From assembly GCA_003513765.1 (NCBI GenBank), contig DONT01000006.1:1-50198 (forward strand): DNA of 50,198 nucleotides. Direction: 5' to 3'. This document shows, piece by piece, positions 15,704 to 23,769 of the stretch. The position numbers were made by a program, and so were the translations under genes. The notes beneath the pieces are model-generated. The model was not told the DNA's origin. It searched no databases and saw only the letters and a program-made list of their open reading frames with translations. The stretch's first letter is position 1. Each line of letters begins with the position of its first letter. The DNA is from Jeotgalicoccus sp. (lineage in GTDB: Bacteria > Bacillota > Bacilli > Staphylococcales > Salinicoccaceae).

Positions 15704-15890
15704 TTAAAAGTTAAGTATATAAACCGCTGGACACAAAGAGATTATCCGCCTGCTGAGAAGGATAACAAAGCGTTTGTAGAATTGCGCTTTTAATATGGAA
15801 TGAACTGTATATTAAAAGTGATAAAGCAGAGTGGAACCGTGCGTAAGCGCCTCTGTCCGATTACCGGGCAGAGGCGTATTTTTATGATTT
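15704..15890 (+). promoter_or_regulatory. T-box riboswitch with cysteine specifier
   Basis: The stem I base is TTAAAAG (15704-15710) with CTTTTAA (15787-15793). An AGTA-type bulge follows the 5' strand. The specifier codon TGC (15783-15785) is followed by a purine, fitting tRNA-Cys. The conserved T-box AGAGTGGAACCGTGCG spans 15828-15843, and a terminator stem CGCCTCTG/CAGAGGCG (15848-15876) is followed by a T-run. Uncharged tRNA-Cys would stabilise the antiterminator and switch on cysE and cysS. Confidence 0.92.
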
Positions 15891-15903
15891 TAGGAGGGCG
15901 AAG

Positions 15904-16560
15904 ATGTTTCAGAGAGTGAAAGAAGATTTAGATATGGTACTGGCACTCGATCCGGCAGCGAAAAACCGATTCGAAGCATTTTTTACGTATTCAGGTGTTC
16001 ACGCAGTGTGGTCCCATTTGATTGCACACTGGTTTTACAGAAAGAATTTTAAAGTGATTGCACGTGCAATCTCGCAGGTGAGCCGCTTTGTGACCGGGGT
16101 TGAAATTCATCCGGGTGCAAATATCGGCAGACGGCTGTTTATCGATCACGGTATGGGTGTAGTAATCGGGGAAACGTGCAACATCGGCAATGACGTGACG
16201 ATATACCAGGGGGTAACACTCGGCGGAACGGGTAAAGAAGACCATAAGCGGCACCCTGATATCGACGATAATGTACTGATTGCAGCGGGTGCCAAAGTGC
16301 TCGGCAACATCCGAATCGGCGAGTCATCGAATGTCGGTGCCAACTCCGTGGTGCTGAAAAATGTGCCGCCTCATTCAACAGTGGTCGGTATTCCCGGCCA
16401 TATTGTGAAGCAGCACGGGCAGCGTGTCAGAAAACATAATAACTTTGATCACCGTGAACTTCCGGATCCATTATTTGAAAAATTGCTGGAACTTGAAAAA
16501 GATATTAATAACTTCAGAAGAGAAGTTGGAAATGAGGTAAAAGATGGTTCGCATATATAA
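15904..16560 (+). CDS. cysE: Serine O-acetyltransferase CysE
   Basis: 218 residues. The N-terminal helical domain is followed by a left-handed beta-helix of hexapeptide repeats. GVEIHPGANIGRRLFIDHGMGVVIGE, quoted here in outline, carries the catalytic His region (about 63-88), and TLGGTGK is the acetyl-CoA loop. It makes O-acetylserine from serine and acetyl-CoA for cysteine synthesis. AGGAGGGC precedes the ATG. It is the first gene after the Cys T-box, so expression follows cysteine starvation, and it overlaps cysS by 17 nt. Confidence 0.95.
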   Translation: MFQRVKEDLDMVLALDPAAKNRFEAFFTYSGVHAVWSHLIAHWFYRKNFKVIARAISQVSRFVTGVEIHPGANIGRRLFIDHGMGVVIGETCNIGNDVTIYQGVTLGGTGKEDHKRHPDIDDNVLIAAGAKVLGNIRIGESSNVGANSVVLKNVPPHSTVVGIPGHIVKQHGQRVRKHNNFDHRELPDPLFEKLLELEKDINNFRREVGNEVKDGSHI

Positions 16561-17938
16561 TACAATCACTAGAAAAAAAGAAGAATTTAAGCCGCTTGAA
16601 GAAGGTAAAGTAAGCATGTACGTCTGCGGTCCGACAGTATATAACTATATTCATATAGGCAACGCGCGTCCTGCAATTGCTTTTGATACAGTGCGCCGTT
16701 ATTTGGAGTATAAAGGTTATGAAGTGAAATACGTATCGAACTTTACAGATGTCGACGATAAACTGATTAAAGCGTCGAAAGAACTGGGAGAAACAGTGCC
16801 GGAAATTGCCGAGCGTTTTATCGAAGCGTTTTTCGAAGATACAGGTGCGCTCAATGTTAAAAAAGCAGATGTGCATCCGAGAGTGATGGATCATATGCCG
16901 GACATCGTCGAGTTTATTAAGGTACTTATCGATAAAGGGCATGCTTATGAATCAGCAGGCGATGTTTACTTTAGAACACGGTCATTTGACGGCTACGGCA
17001 AATTGTCACAGCAGTCAGTGAACGACTTGAAAATCGGTGCGCGTATCGATGCGGGCGAGAAGAAACAGGACCCGCTTGACTTTGCATTGTGGAAACAGGC
17101 AAAAGACGGTGAAATCAGCTGGGATTCACCTTGGGGCAAAGGCCGTCCGGGCTGGCACATTGAGTGCAGTGTGATGGCGCGTGAACATCTGGGTAATACA
17201 ATTGATATTCATGCCGGCGGACAGGATTTAACATTCCCGCACCATGAAAATGAAATCGCGCAGAGCGAATGTATGACAGATGAAACATTTGCGAATTACT
17301 GGATGCATAACGGCTATATTAATATCGATAATACTAAAATGTCGAAGTCACTCGGCAATTTTATTTTGGTGCACGATATTATTAAAGAGGTGGAACCAAA
17401 CGTGCTCCGCTACTTTATGGTGAGTGTACATTACCGCAATCCGATTAACTATAACCGTGAACTTGTCGATGCGGCACGTAACGGTCTGATACGTATTCAG
17501 GACAGCTATCACCAGGCGTCGGAACGACTGGATAAAGCGGTCGGTACAGAAACTGATGACAAGGTGCTCAGTGCAATCGATGCTAATCTTCAGCAGTTTG
17601 AAGCGTTTATGGATGATGATTTTAATACGGCAAATGCTGTATCGGCGTGGCATGAACTGACAGGCGAACTCAATAAGTACCTGCGTCAGCCGGCGACAGC
17701 AAAAGAAGTGCTGCAGAAGTTTATCGAAACATTTAAGATTTACTCGGAAATTCTCGGTGTGAGTCTGGACAGAAAAGAACTGCTGCTGGACGCTGAAATT
17801 GAAGCGCTGATTGAAGAGCGTGAAGCGGCGCGTAAAAATAAAGATTTTACCCGTTCGGATGAAATCCGCGACAGCCTAAAAGCACAAGGCATTGTCTTAG
17901 AAGATACTAAAGACGGTGTGAGGTTTAAACGTGGATAA
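16544..17938 (+). CDS. cysS: Cysteinyl-tRNA synthetase CysS
   Basis: 464 residues, class I. The zinc ligand C28 lies in YVCGPTVY, HIGN is at 37-40 and KMSKS at 265-269. GGQDLTFPHHENE supplies further zinc ligands. The enzyme charges tRNA-Cys. GAGGTAAAAG precedes the ATG, which lies inside the end of cysE. Co-transcription with cysE under one T-box couples cysteine synthesis and charging. It overlaps mrnC by 8 nt. Confidence 0.97.
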   Translation: MVRIYNTITRKKEEFKPLEEGKVSMYVCGPTVYNYIHIGNARPAIAFDTVRRYLEYKGYEVKYVSNFTDVDDKLIKASKELGETVPEIAERFIEAFFEDTGALNVKKADVHPRVMDHMPDIVEFIKVLIDKGHAYESAGDVYFRTRSFDGYGKLSQQSVNDLKIGARIDAGEKKQDPLDFALWKQAKDGEISWDSPWGKGRPGWHIECSVMAREHLGNTIDIHAGGQDLTFPHHENEIAQSECMTDETFANYWMHNGYINIDNTKMSKSLGNFILVHDIIKEVEPNVLRYFMVSVHYRNPINYNRELVDAARNGLIRIQDSYHQASERLDKAVGTETDDKVLSAIDANLQQFEAFMDDDFNTANAVSAWHELTGELNKYLRQPATAKEVLQKFIETFKIYSEILGVSLDRKELLLDAEIEALIEEREAARKNKDFTRSDEIRDSLKAQGIVLEDTKDGVRFKRG

Positions 17939-18329
17939 TTTTAAACTTGATACAGTGCCGTCACTGTCACTCGCATTTTTAGGAGATGCAGTTTACGCGG
18001 TGCATGTCCGTGAGCATTTAATAAGAAATAAACCATATTTAAAACCTGATGTGCTGCACAGAGAAGCAAATAAGCTTGTCAGCGCACGTGCGCAGGCAGA
18101 AGCGCTGCACTTTCTCCGGAAGTCAGAACTGCTGACGGAAGAAGAATGGGATATCGCAAAGAAGGCGCGCAACAAATCGAGTGCGACCCGTGCGAAAAAC
18201 GCATCGATTAAAGAGTACCGTGACGCATCCGGACTGGAAGCACTCGTCGGGCATTTATCATTAACGGAGAATGAAACGCGTATTACAGAGCTGATGGCTC
18301 ATATTATTGAAAACGGGAGTGAAGCGTAA
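17931..18329 (+). CDS. mrnC: Mini-ribonuclease III MrnC
   Basis: 132 residues with a single RNase III catalytic domain and no double-stranded RNA-binding domain. LAFLGDAVYAVHVREHL (about 14-30) is the modified signature and KARNKSSATRAKNAS the second conserved block. It matures the 5' and 3' ends of 23S rRNA as a dimer. It starts with GTG inside the cysS end, and its stop overlaps rlmB by one base, so it is tightly coupled in the run. Confidence 0.93.
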   Translation: MDNFKLDTVPSLSLAFLGDAVYAVHVREHLIRNKPYLKPDVLHREANKLVSARAQAEALHFLRKSELLTEEEWDIAKKARNKSSATRAKNASIKEYRDASGLEALVGHLSLTENETRITELMAHIIENGSEA

Positions 18330-19072
18330 TGGAGAGTTCAGTTATAGCAGGACGCCACGCGGTAAAAGAGCTGCTGCGTTCAGGCAGTGATATTAATAAA
18401 ATTTATATGCAGGATTCCGTAAATAAAAGCCAGCTGAAAGAAATTTTGGATTTAGCGAAAGAAAAACGTGTTGTCGTGTCAGCTGTGCCGAAAAGTAAAT
18501 TGGATGGTATGACGGATGAACGCCATCAGGGTATCGCGGCAATGATTAGTGCACATGAATATATGCCGCTGGAAGAACTGCTTTTAAATATTGAAGGTAA
18601 AGATGCCAATGTTATTATTCTGGATGGTCTGGAAGATCCGCATAACCTCGGTTCTATTTTAAGAACGTGTGATGCTGTCGGGTTCGACGCAGTCATTATT
18701 CCAAAACGCCGTTCAGTGCTGCTGACGGATACAGTCGCTAAAACATCCACGGGTGCGATAGAATATGTACCGGTTGTCAGAGTGACGAACATCAACCAGA
18801 CGATCGACAAGCTGAAGGACCATAACTTCTGGGTTATCGGCAGCGACGGTTCAGGTACGCTGGATTACCGTGAAATGAATGCGAAATCAGGAAGCACTGC
18901 ATTAGTAGTAGGCAGTGAAGGCGAAGGCATCAGCAAGAAAACATTGGAAAAATGCGACTTCATGGTTAAAATTCCAATGGCCGGTGAAATTACCAGCTTG
19001 AATGCTTCGGTTTCAGCAGCCTTGCTGATGTACGAAGTGTATCGCCAGCAAAACCCGCTTGGATGTGAGTGA
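18329..19072 (+). CDS. rlmB: 23S rRNA (guanosine-2'-O-)-methyltransferase RlmB
   Basis: 247 residues, SPOUT class (TrmH family). The N-terminal RNA-binding domain is followed by the knotted domain with LDGLEDPHNLGSILRT (about 97-112), VVGSEGEGIS (about 192-201) and IPMAGEITSLNASVSAA (about 213-229), the three TrmH motifs. It methylates G2251 of 23S rRNA, or an equivalent Gm site. It is translationally coupled to mrnC upstream and the NYN RNase downstream. Confidence 0.93.
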   Translation: MESSVIAGRHAVKELLRSGSDINKIYMQDSVNKSQLKEILDLAKEKRVVVSAVPKSKLDGMTDERHQGIAAMISAHEYMPLEELLLNIEGKDANVIILDGLEDPHNLGSILRTCDAVGFDAVIIPKRRSVLLTDTVAKTSTGAIEYVPVVRVTNINQTIDKLKDHNFWVIGSDGSGTLDYREMNAKSGSTALVVGSEGEGISKKTLEKCDFMVKIPMAGEITSLNASVSAALLMYEVYRQQNPLGCE

Positions 19073-19074
19073 TT

Positions 19075-19599
19075 ATGCGCAAAAAAAGACGTTTTCTCAT
19101 TGTCGACGGTTATAATTTAATCGGCGCTAACTCAAGATTATTTGCAGAGTCTAAAATTTCACTCCAGCTTGCACGGGAGGAAGTGCTGAAAAGACTGAGT
19201 GAGTATCAGGCGCTTCAGAACTATGAAATTATCTGCGTGTTTGATGCATATGAAGTGAAGAGCCAGGAAGCGGTTATCGATTATTATGGTATCTCGGTGA
19301 TTTATACGAAAGAAAAAGAAACAGCTGATGAATATATTGAGCGCTTTGTTTACGACAACTACCATCCTCATCTATGTGACATCAGCGTTGTCACTAGTGA
19401 TCTGACGGAACAGAATGCGATATTTGCCTACGGCGCCTACCGGATTCCTTCGAGAGAGATGTGGCTGGATCTGGCAGAAGCCGATAAAAATATCAGTGCG
19501 CATATAGAGACAATAAATGAAAAACTGCCGAGAACAAAACTGGATATCAGTGAAGAAGTACTCGCAAAAATGGAAAAACTGAGACGCGGCGATAATTGA
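19075..19599 (+). CDS. NYN-domain ribosome-associated endoribonuclease (Rae1/YacP)
   Basis: About 174 residues. FLIVDGYNLIGAN near the N-terminus is the first acidic NYN/PIN motif; VFDAYEVKS and TSDLTEQ supply the other acidic residues. The Bacillus homologue Rae1 cuts certain mRNAs on the ribosome. The start is uncertain: ATG at 19075, or GTG at 19069 overlapping the rlmB stop. The gene is coupled to rlmB and followed by sigH after a short gap with a promoter. Confidence 0.88.
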   Translation: MRKKRRFLIVDGYNLIGANSRLFAESKISLQLAREEVLKRLSEYQALQNYEIICVFDAYEVKSQEAVIDYYGISVIYTKEKETADEYIERFVYDNYHPHLCDISVVTSDLTEQNAIFAYGAYRIPSREMWLDLAEADKNISAHIETINEKLPRTKLDISEEVLAKMEKLRRGDN

Positions 19600-19603
19600 C
19601 ACC

Positions 19604-19632
19604 TTGAACCTCGGTCCGTTACCTCATATATT
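19604..19632 (+). promoter_or_regulatory. Candidate sigH promoter
   Basis: TTGAAC (19604-19609), a 17-nt spacer and TATATT (19627-19632) lie just before sigH and just after the upstream stop, allowing sigH to be expressed apart from the operon. Confidence 0.55.
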
Positions 19633-19659
19633 AGAAGTAATATAAATGGGGGTGAGCGG

Positions 19660-20310
19660 ATGTATTCAGTAAAATCATTTTATATTTACGTTAGCGAGCA
19701 GCCGGCTGATTACGGAAGTAATGAAGCGAAACTGGATGCTTATGCGCTGCAGGTGAAAGCCGGCAATCTTGCCGAATTTGATGAGATTGACCGCGAGCTC
19801 CGTCCCGTCATCAGAAGAATGACATTTAAATATGATATGAACGAATACGACCGCGAAGACCTGGTTCAGGAAATGCTTTTAAGTGCATTGATTCTATGCT
19901 TGAGATTCGATTATTCAAAAGGACATTACGGGCGTTATGCGCTTCGTTCTATCAGACTGAAAATGTACAGCTATATTAATTACTTAAGCGCCTTCCGGCA
20001 GATTGAAATTTGTCCAGAAGAGGTGTATATGCTGGAGCACAGGCATGCACTGTCGCATATTATATTAAAAGAAGCTCAGGAAGAGTATACAGGGGCAGCC
20101 GGCAATTTATCGCACTTCGAAAAGCGGGTCCTGAAATTATTTATGGGCGGTGCGACTTTTGACGAGATAGGCCACATTATCAACAAGGAGTCAGAGTCGG
20201 TAATCAATACGCTTTACAGGATTAAATTCAAGTTCAGTTCGGTTGAAGATTTACACGCCGTTATTGACAATGACGCCTTAAGCCGATATAGTATACTAGA
20301 ATTGAAATGA
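19660..20310 (+). CDS. sigH: RNA polymerase sigma factor SigH (sigma-70 family)
   Basis: 216 residues. Region 2 includes EYDREDLVQEMLLSALILCLRFDYSKGHYGRY, given in outline (about 65-96), which contacts core polymerase and the -10. A region-4-like helix-turn-helix is at LSHFEKRVLKLFMGGATFDEIG (outline). Synteny between yacP and rpmG-secE-nusG identifies it as the SigH orthologue, which in S. aureus drives competence genes and is normally almost silent. The protein is divergent, as SigH is across staphylococci. GGGGGTGAG precedes the ATG. Confidence 0.85.
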   Translation: MYSVKSFYIYVSEQPADYGSNEAKLDAYALQVKAGNLAEFDEIDRELRPVIRRMTFKYDMNEYDREDLVQEMLLSALILCLRFDYSKGHYGRYALRSIRLKMYSYINYLSAFRQIEICPEEVYMLEHRHALSHIILKEAQEEYTGAAGNLSHFEKRVLKLFMGGATFDEIGHIINKESESVINTLYRIKFKFSSVEDLHAVIDNDALSRYSILELK

Positions 20311-20320
20311 GGATTTTAAG

Positions 20321-20458
20321 ATGAAAATTGCTCTTATATGCAGTGACTGCGGCTCGCGTAATTATTCATTGAACAAGCCGGTTCACAACGAAAGACTCGT
20401 CATGAAAAAACATTGTCCAAAATGCAATAAGCATACCACGCATAAAAGTTCTATATAG
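20321..20458 (+). CDS. rpmG: Ribosomal protein bL33
   Basis: A 45-residue protein. Two CxxC pairs (C7/C10 and C32/C35) form a zinc ribbon, so this is the zinc-binding C+ form of L33. It sits in the 50S subunit near the E site. A modest ATGAGG site lies before the ATG. It is placed between sigH and secE as in other Bacilli. Other rpmG copies are usual in this family, and a zinc-free paralogue may exist elsewhere. Confidence 0.93.
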   Translation: MKIALICSDCGSRNYSLNKPVHNERLVMKKHCPKCNKHTTHKSSI

Positions 20459-20475
20459 TTCAGGGGGAACGGTTG

Positions 20476-20652
20476 ATGAATAATAATAAGAACTTCTTCC
20501 AAAATGTAGTTAGCGAGATGAAGAAAGTCAGCTGGCCAACAGGGCAGGAAGTAGTCCGTTATACGACGACAGTAGTACTTACTGTAGTATTTTTCTTAGT
20601 GTTTTTCTACGTGCTGGATATCGGTATTACAGCACTAATTGATTTTATGTAA
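20476..20652 (+). CDS. secE: Preprotein translocase subunit SecE
   Basis: 58 residues: a short cytoplasmic amphipathic helix (NFFQNVVSEMKKVSWPTGQE, 6-25) with the SecE signature KKVSWP, then one transmembrane helix (about 29-52). The short single-span form is typical of Gram-positive bacteria. It clamps SecY in the translocon. CAGGGGG precedes the ATG, and nusG follows in the universal secE-nusG order. Confidence 0.95.
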   Translation: MNNNKNFFQNVVSEMKKVSWPTGQEVVRYTTTVVLTVVFFLVFFYVLDIGITALIDFM

Positions 20653-20670
20653 ATTTAAAGGAGCGGTAAA

Positions 20671-21210
20671 ATGTCTCTAGACAAGCATTGGTATGCAGTA
20701 CATACCTATTCAGGCTATGAAAACAAAGTAAAGGCAAACCTAGAGGCGCGCCTTGAATCGATGAATATGCAGGATTTAATTTTCCGCGTAGTCATCCCTG
20801 AAGAAGAGGAAACAACGATTAAAGACGGTAAAAAGAAAACGGCAATGAAGAAAACATTTCCGGGCTATGTACTCGTTGAATTAGTAATGACAGATGAATC
20901 ATGGTACGTTGTCCGCAATACGCCGGGCGTTACCGGATTTGTCGGTTCACAGGGAGCGGGCAGCAAGCCGAATCCGCTGCTGCCGGATGAAGTTAAATTT
21001 ATCCTGCGCCAGATGGGGATGTCAGAGAAAATTGTTGATGTTGAAGTCGCTGTCGGCGAATCAATCAACATTATCGCAGGACCATTCAATAACCAGAGCG
21101 GTGTAATTGAATCAATCGATGAGGAACGCTACAAGCTTACAGTACTCGTTGAGATGTTCGGACGCGAAACACCGGTTGAAGTTGAATTCGATCAAATCGA
21201 AAAACTTTAA
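20671..21210 (+). CDS. nusG: Transcription elongation factor NusG
   Basis: 179 residues: an NGN domain (about 1-120) starting WYAVHTYSGYENKVK and containing the FPGYVLVE core, then a C-terminal KOW domain (about 125-179, AVGESINIIAGPFNNQSG). It binds RNA polymerase to control pausing and couples it to the ribosome or Rho. AAAGGAG precedes the ATG. It is followed by a promoter and leader for the ribosomal protein genes. Confidence 0.96.
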   Translation: MSLDKHWYAVHTYSGYENKVKANLEARLESMNMQDLIFRVVIPEEEETTIKDGKKKTAMKKTFPGYVLVELVMTDESWYVVRNTPGVTGFVGSQGAGSKPNPLLPDEVKFILRQMGMSEKIVDVEVAVGESINIIAGPFNNQSGVIESIDEERYKLTVLVEMFGRETPVEVEFDQIEKL

Positions 21211-21218
21211 TTCTCTTA

Positions 21219-21248
21219 TTGAAAAATGTAACTAATATGTGCTATACT
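21219..21248 (+). promoter_or_regulatory. rplK-rplA promoter
   Basis: TTGAAA (21219-21224), an 18-nt spacer and TATACT (21243-21248). An imperfect palindrome ATGGTCGCAAA/TTTGCGGCCAT (21252-21273) starts at the presumed transcription start and is followed by a weak T stretch. It could end nusG transcripts. Confidence 0.65.
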
Positions 21249-21298
21249 TTCATGGTCGCAAATTTGCGGCCATCTTTATTTATGTATACAGATGAAGA

Positions 21299-21332
21299 GT
21301 GGGAGGATGAAATCTAAACATCCTGTGACCAC
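21299..21332 (+). promoter_or_regulatory. Candidate L1-binding leader element upstream of rplK
   Basis: GTGG (21299-21302) pairs with CCAC (21329-21332), and an inner AGGAT/ATCCT stem sits across an asymmetric loop containing GTGA. A similar GTGGGAGGAT...ACCAC element precedes rplA. L1 is known to repress its own operon by binding an rRNA-like mRNA site; this assignment is inference. Confidence 0.5.
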
Positions 21333-21359
21333 ATCACGATTATGAGGAGGTGCAACATC

Positions 21360-21785
21360 GTGGCTAAAAAAGTTATTAATGTTGTGAAATTGCAAATTCC
21401 TGCAGGCAAGGCGAACCCGGCACCACCGGTAGGTCCAGCACTAGGTCAAGCAGGCGTAAACATCATGGGATTCTGTAAAGAATTCAACGCACGTACACAA
21501 GAGCAGGCAGGTCTTATTATTCCTGTAGAGATCTCTGTATTTGAAGATCGCTCATTCACATTTATTACAAAAACTCCACCGGCAGCTGTTCTTCTTAAGA
21601 AAGCGGCTAACACTGAGAAGGGTTCTGGCGAACCTAACAAAAACAAGGTGGCAACTGTTACAGCGGCACAAGTTCGTGAAATCGCTGAAACAAAAATGGA
21701 AGACTTAAACGCAGCATCAGTAGACGCAGCAGTAAGAATGGTAGAAGGTACAGCTAGAAGCATGGGCTTCACTGTCGAAAAATAA
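21360..21785 (+). CDS. rplK: Ribosomal protein uL11
   Basis: 141 residues from a GTG start, chosen because the protein then begins AKKVINVVKLQIPAGKANPAPPVGPALGQ in outline, the universal L11 N-terminus. GAGGAGGTGC lies 7-12 nt upstream; an upstream in-frame ATG (21342) precedes that site. L11 binds the GTPase-associated region of 23S rRNA and is needed for RelA-type activation and thiopeptide sensitivity. The proline-rich PPVGP loop is intact. Confidence 0.96.
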   Translation: MAKKVINVVKLQIPAGKANPAPPVGPALGQAGVNIMGFCKEFNARTQEQAGLIIPVEISVFEDRSFTFITKTPPAAVLLKKAANTEKGSGEPNKNKVATVTAAQVREIAETKMEDLNAASVDAAVRMVEGTARSMGFTVEK

Positions 21786-21804
21786 ATTAAGTATTAATAC
21801 GGTC

Positions 21805-21832
21805 GTGGGAGGATTAACCCCGCTATAACCAC
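21805..21832 (+). promoter_or_regulatory. Candidate L1-binding leader element upstream of rplA
   Basis: GTGG (21805-21808) pairs with CCAC (21829-21832) and the 5' strand GTGGGAGGAT is identical to the rplK leader element. It ends a few bases before the AAGGAGGA ribosome site of rplA, so protein binding could block translation. The function is inferred. Confidence 0.5.
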
Positions 21833-21846
21833 AAGGAGGAATATAT

Positions 21847-22545
21847 ATGGCTAAGAGAGGTAAAAAGTATCAAGCTGCTCTAGAGAAGTTTGATCAAAAC
21901 TCTACATTCTCAATTGAAGAAGCAATTAAACTTGCTAAAGAAACGCATGTTGCCAACTTTGATGCTTCAGTTGAAGTAGCATTCCGTCTAGGTATTGATA
22001 CACGTAAAAATGATCAGCAGATCCGTGGAGCACTAGTGTTGCCGCATGGTACTGGTAAGTCACAGCGTGTATTAGTATTTGCTAAAGGCGAAAAAGCTAA
22101 AGAAGCAGAAGCTGCTGGCGCAGATTTCGTAGGCGAAGCAGAGTTAGCGCAGAAAATTAACGGTGGATGGTTTGATTTCGATGTAATCGTTGCAACACCG
22201 GACATGATGGGCGAAGTTGGTAAATTAGGACGCGTACTTGGACCTAAAGGACTAATGCCAAACCCTAAAACTGGTACAGTGACTATGGATGTAACGAAAG
22301 CAGTTCAGGAAATCAAAGCTGGTAAAGTTGAATACCGCGCTGAAAAAGCTGGTATTATTCATGTTGGAATCGGTAAAGTTTCATTTACTGAAGAACAGCT
22401 TGTAGAAAACTTTAAAGCAATTCACGATGCTCTTGATAAAGCTAAACCTGCATCAGCTAAAGGTGTTTACTTCAAATCAGTAACAGTATCAAGCACGATG
22501 GGCCCTGGAATCACAGTTGACCCAAGCGCAGTAAGAAACGGATAA
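21847..22545 (+). CDS. rplA: Ribosomal protein uL1
   Basis: 232 residues, standard L1 length. Domain II holds the family signature around VATPDMMGEVGKLGRVLGP (about 118-136), followed by GLMPNPKTGTVT. L1 forms the mobile E-site stalk and represses its own operon by binding mRNA. AAGGAGGAATATAT precedes the ATG. It is followed by a separate rplJ promoter. Confidence 0.97.
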   Translation: MAKRGKKYQAALEKFDQNSTFSIEEAIKLAKETHVANFDASVEVAFRLGIDTRKNDQQIRGALVLPHGTGKSQRVLVFAKGEKAKEAEAAGADFVGEAELAQKINGGWFDFDVIVATPDMMGEVGKLGRVLGPKGLMPNPKTGTVTMDVTKAVQEIKAGKVEYRAEKAGIIHVGIGKVSFTEEQLVENFKAIHDALDKAKPASAKGVYFKSVTVSSTMGPGITVDPSAVRNG

Positions 22546-22553
22546 AATAAATA

Positions 22554-22591
22554 TTGACAAGTGTAGATATATCAGTTATATTTACACTTGT
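22554..22591 (+). promoter_or_regulatory. rplJ promoter overlapped by a 15-bp inverted repeat
   Basis: TTGACA (22554-22559), a 17-nt spacer and TATATT (22577-22582) form a strong promoter. ACAAGTGTA (22557-22565) and TACACTTGT (22583-22591) are exact complements, and the pairing extends inward through one G-T pair and ATATA/TATAT. The dyad covers the -35 to past the -10, a position suited to an operator. Confidence 0.7.
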
Positions 22592-22596
22592 AAATT

Positions 22597-22735
22597 TTAA
22601 AGATTACCTAAGACAGCAGGAGCTGAACACAGCAGCTTAATAACTATCCTGCCGAGGCAAATAAAAATGACTTGAATGATATTTATATAAATTCAAGCAC
22701 TTTTTGCCGCAGGTAAAAGGTGCTTTTTTATTTGC
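22597..22735 (+). ncRNA. L10 (rplJ) leader with attenuator
   Basis: The segment ACAGCAGGAGCTG...CTTAATAAC...CCTGCCGAGG matches the conserved ribosomal L10 leader fold. A downstream hairpin AGCACTTTTT/AAAAGGTGCT (22696-22724) is followed by TTTTTT, an intrinsic terminator. The L10-(L12) complex is known to bind such leaders and lower rplJL expression. Confidence 0.88.
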
Positions 22736-22763
22736 ACCAAAAAAATAATGGAGGTGTAACTAC

Positions 22764-23270
22764 ATGTCAAACGTGATTGAACAAAAACAACAGCACGTTG
22801 AAGTGATTTCAGAACAGCTTAAAAACTCTGTATCTACTGTATTAGTTGACTACCGCGGTTTAAAAGTTTCTGAAGTAACTGAACTACGTAAGCAATTACG
22901 TGATGCTGGAATTGAATTCAAAGTTTATAAAAACACGATGGTTCGCCGCGCTGCGGAGTCACAAGGCTTATCTGAGCTTAATGAATTCCTAGTTGGGCCA
23001 AGTGCGATTGCATTTTCTAACGAAGATGTTATCATGCCTGCTAAAATCATCCACGAATTCTCTAAAAAACACGAAGCTTTAGAAATTAAAGCGGGCGTTA
23101 TCGAAGGTAGTTTCGTACCGGCGGAAGATGTTAAATCAATTGCATCTCTACCATCAAGAGACGGATTACTTTCTATGCTGTTATCAGTATTACAAGCACC
23201 AGTACGCAACTTCGCATATGCAGTTAAAGCTATCGGTGAAGAAAAAGAACAAGGAAACGGCGAAGCTTAA
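22764..23270 (+). CDS. rplJ: Ribosomal protein uL10
   Basis: 168 residues, the usual bacterial L10 length. The N-terminal rRNA-binding domain contains VDYRGLKVSEVTELRKQLR (about 29-47), and a C-terminal helix (about 140-165) carries the L7/L12 dimers. L10 anchors the stalk to 23S rRNA. AATGGAGGTG lies before the ATG. It is the first gene of the rplJ-rplL unit behind its own promoter and leader. Confidence 0.96.
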   Translation: MSNVIEQKQQHVEVISEQLKNSVSTVLVDYRGLKVSEVTELRKQLRDAGIEFKVYKNTMVRRAAESQGLSELNEFLVGPSAIAFSNEDVIMPAKIIHEFSKKHEALEIKAGVIEGSFVPAEDVKSIASLPSRDGLLSMLLSVLQAPVRNFAYAVKAIGEEKEQGNGEA

Positions 23271-23315
23271 TTATAAGCGCGCTTAAAAACAACTAAAAAA
23301 TGGAGGAATATTATT

Positions 23316-23681
23316 ATGGCTAACAATGAACAAATCATTGAAAGTATTAAAGAAATGTCAGTTTTAGAATTAAATGACCTAGTTAAAGCGATTGAAGAAG
23401 AATTTGGCGTAACAGCTGCTGCTCCTGTAGCTGCTGCAGGTGGCGGAGAAGCTGCTGCTGCTGAAGAAAAAACTGAGTTTGATGTAGAACTTACATCTGC
23501 AGGTTCATCTAAGATTAAAGTAATCAAAGTAGTTCGCGAAGCTACTGGTCTTGGTCTTAAAGATGCTAAAGAGTTAGTTGACGGCGCTCCTAAAGTTGTC
23601 AAAGAAGGTCTTTCTAAAGAAGACGCTGAAGCTCTTAAAGCTCAACTTGAAGAAGTTGGCGCTGGCGTAGAAGTTAAGTAG
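23316..23681 (+). CDS. rplL: Ribosomal protein bL12
   Basis: 121 residues: an N-terminal dimerisation domain (about 1-35), an Ala/Gly-rich hinge (about 37-53) and a C-terminal factor-binding domain with KIKVIKVVREATGLGLKDAK (about 66-85). It recruits EF-G, EF-Tu and IF2 to the ribosome. Strong TGGAGGA site. A terminator 20 nt past the stop ends the rplJL unit. Confidence 0.97.
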   Translation: MANNEQIIESIKEMSVLELNDLVKAIEEEFGVTAAAPVAAAGGGEAAAAEEKTEFDVELTSAGSSKIKVIKVVREATGLGLKDAKELVDGAPKVVKEGLSKEDAEALKAQLEEVGAGVEVK

Positions 23682-23700
23682 TCTATATAAATTTTGACAC

Positions 23701-23741
23701 AAAAAAGTTCCCGTAAACATAAGTTTATCGGGGACTTTTTT
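23701..23741 (+). terminator. rplJL terminator
   Basis: AAAAAAGTTCCCG and the complementary CGGGGACTTTTTT with extra pairing near the loop form a strong stem followed by a T-run. Confidence 0.9.
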
Positions 23742-23769
23742 AGTTACTTTTACCGATTGGGGGGATTTA

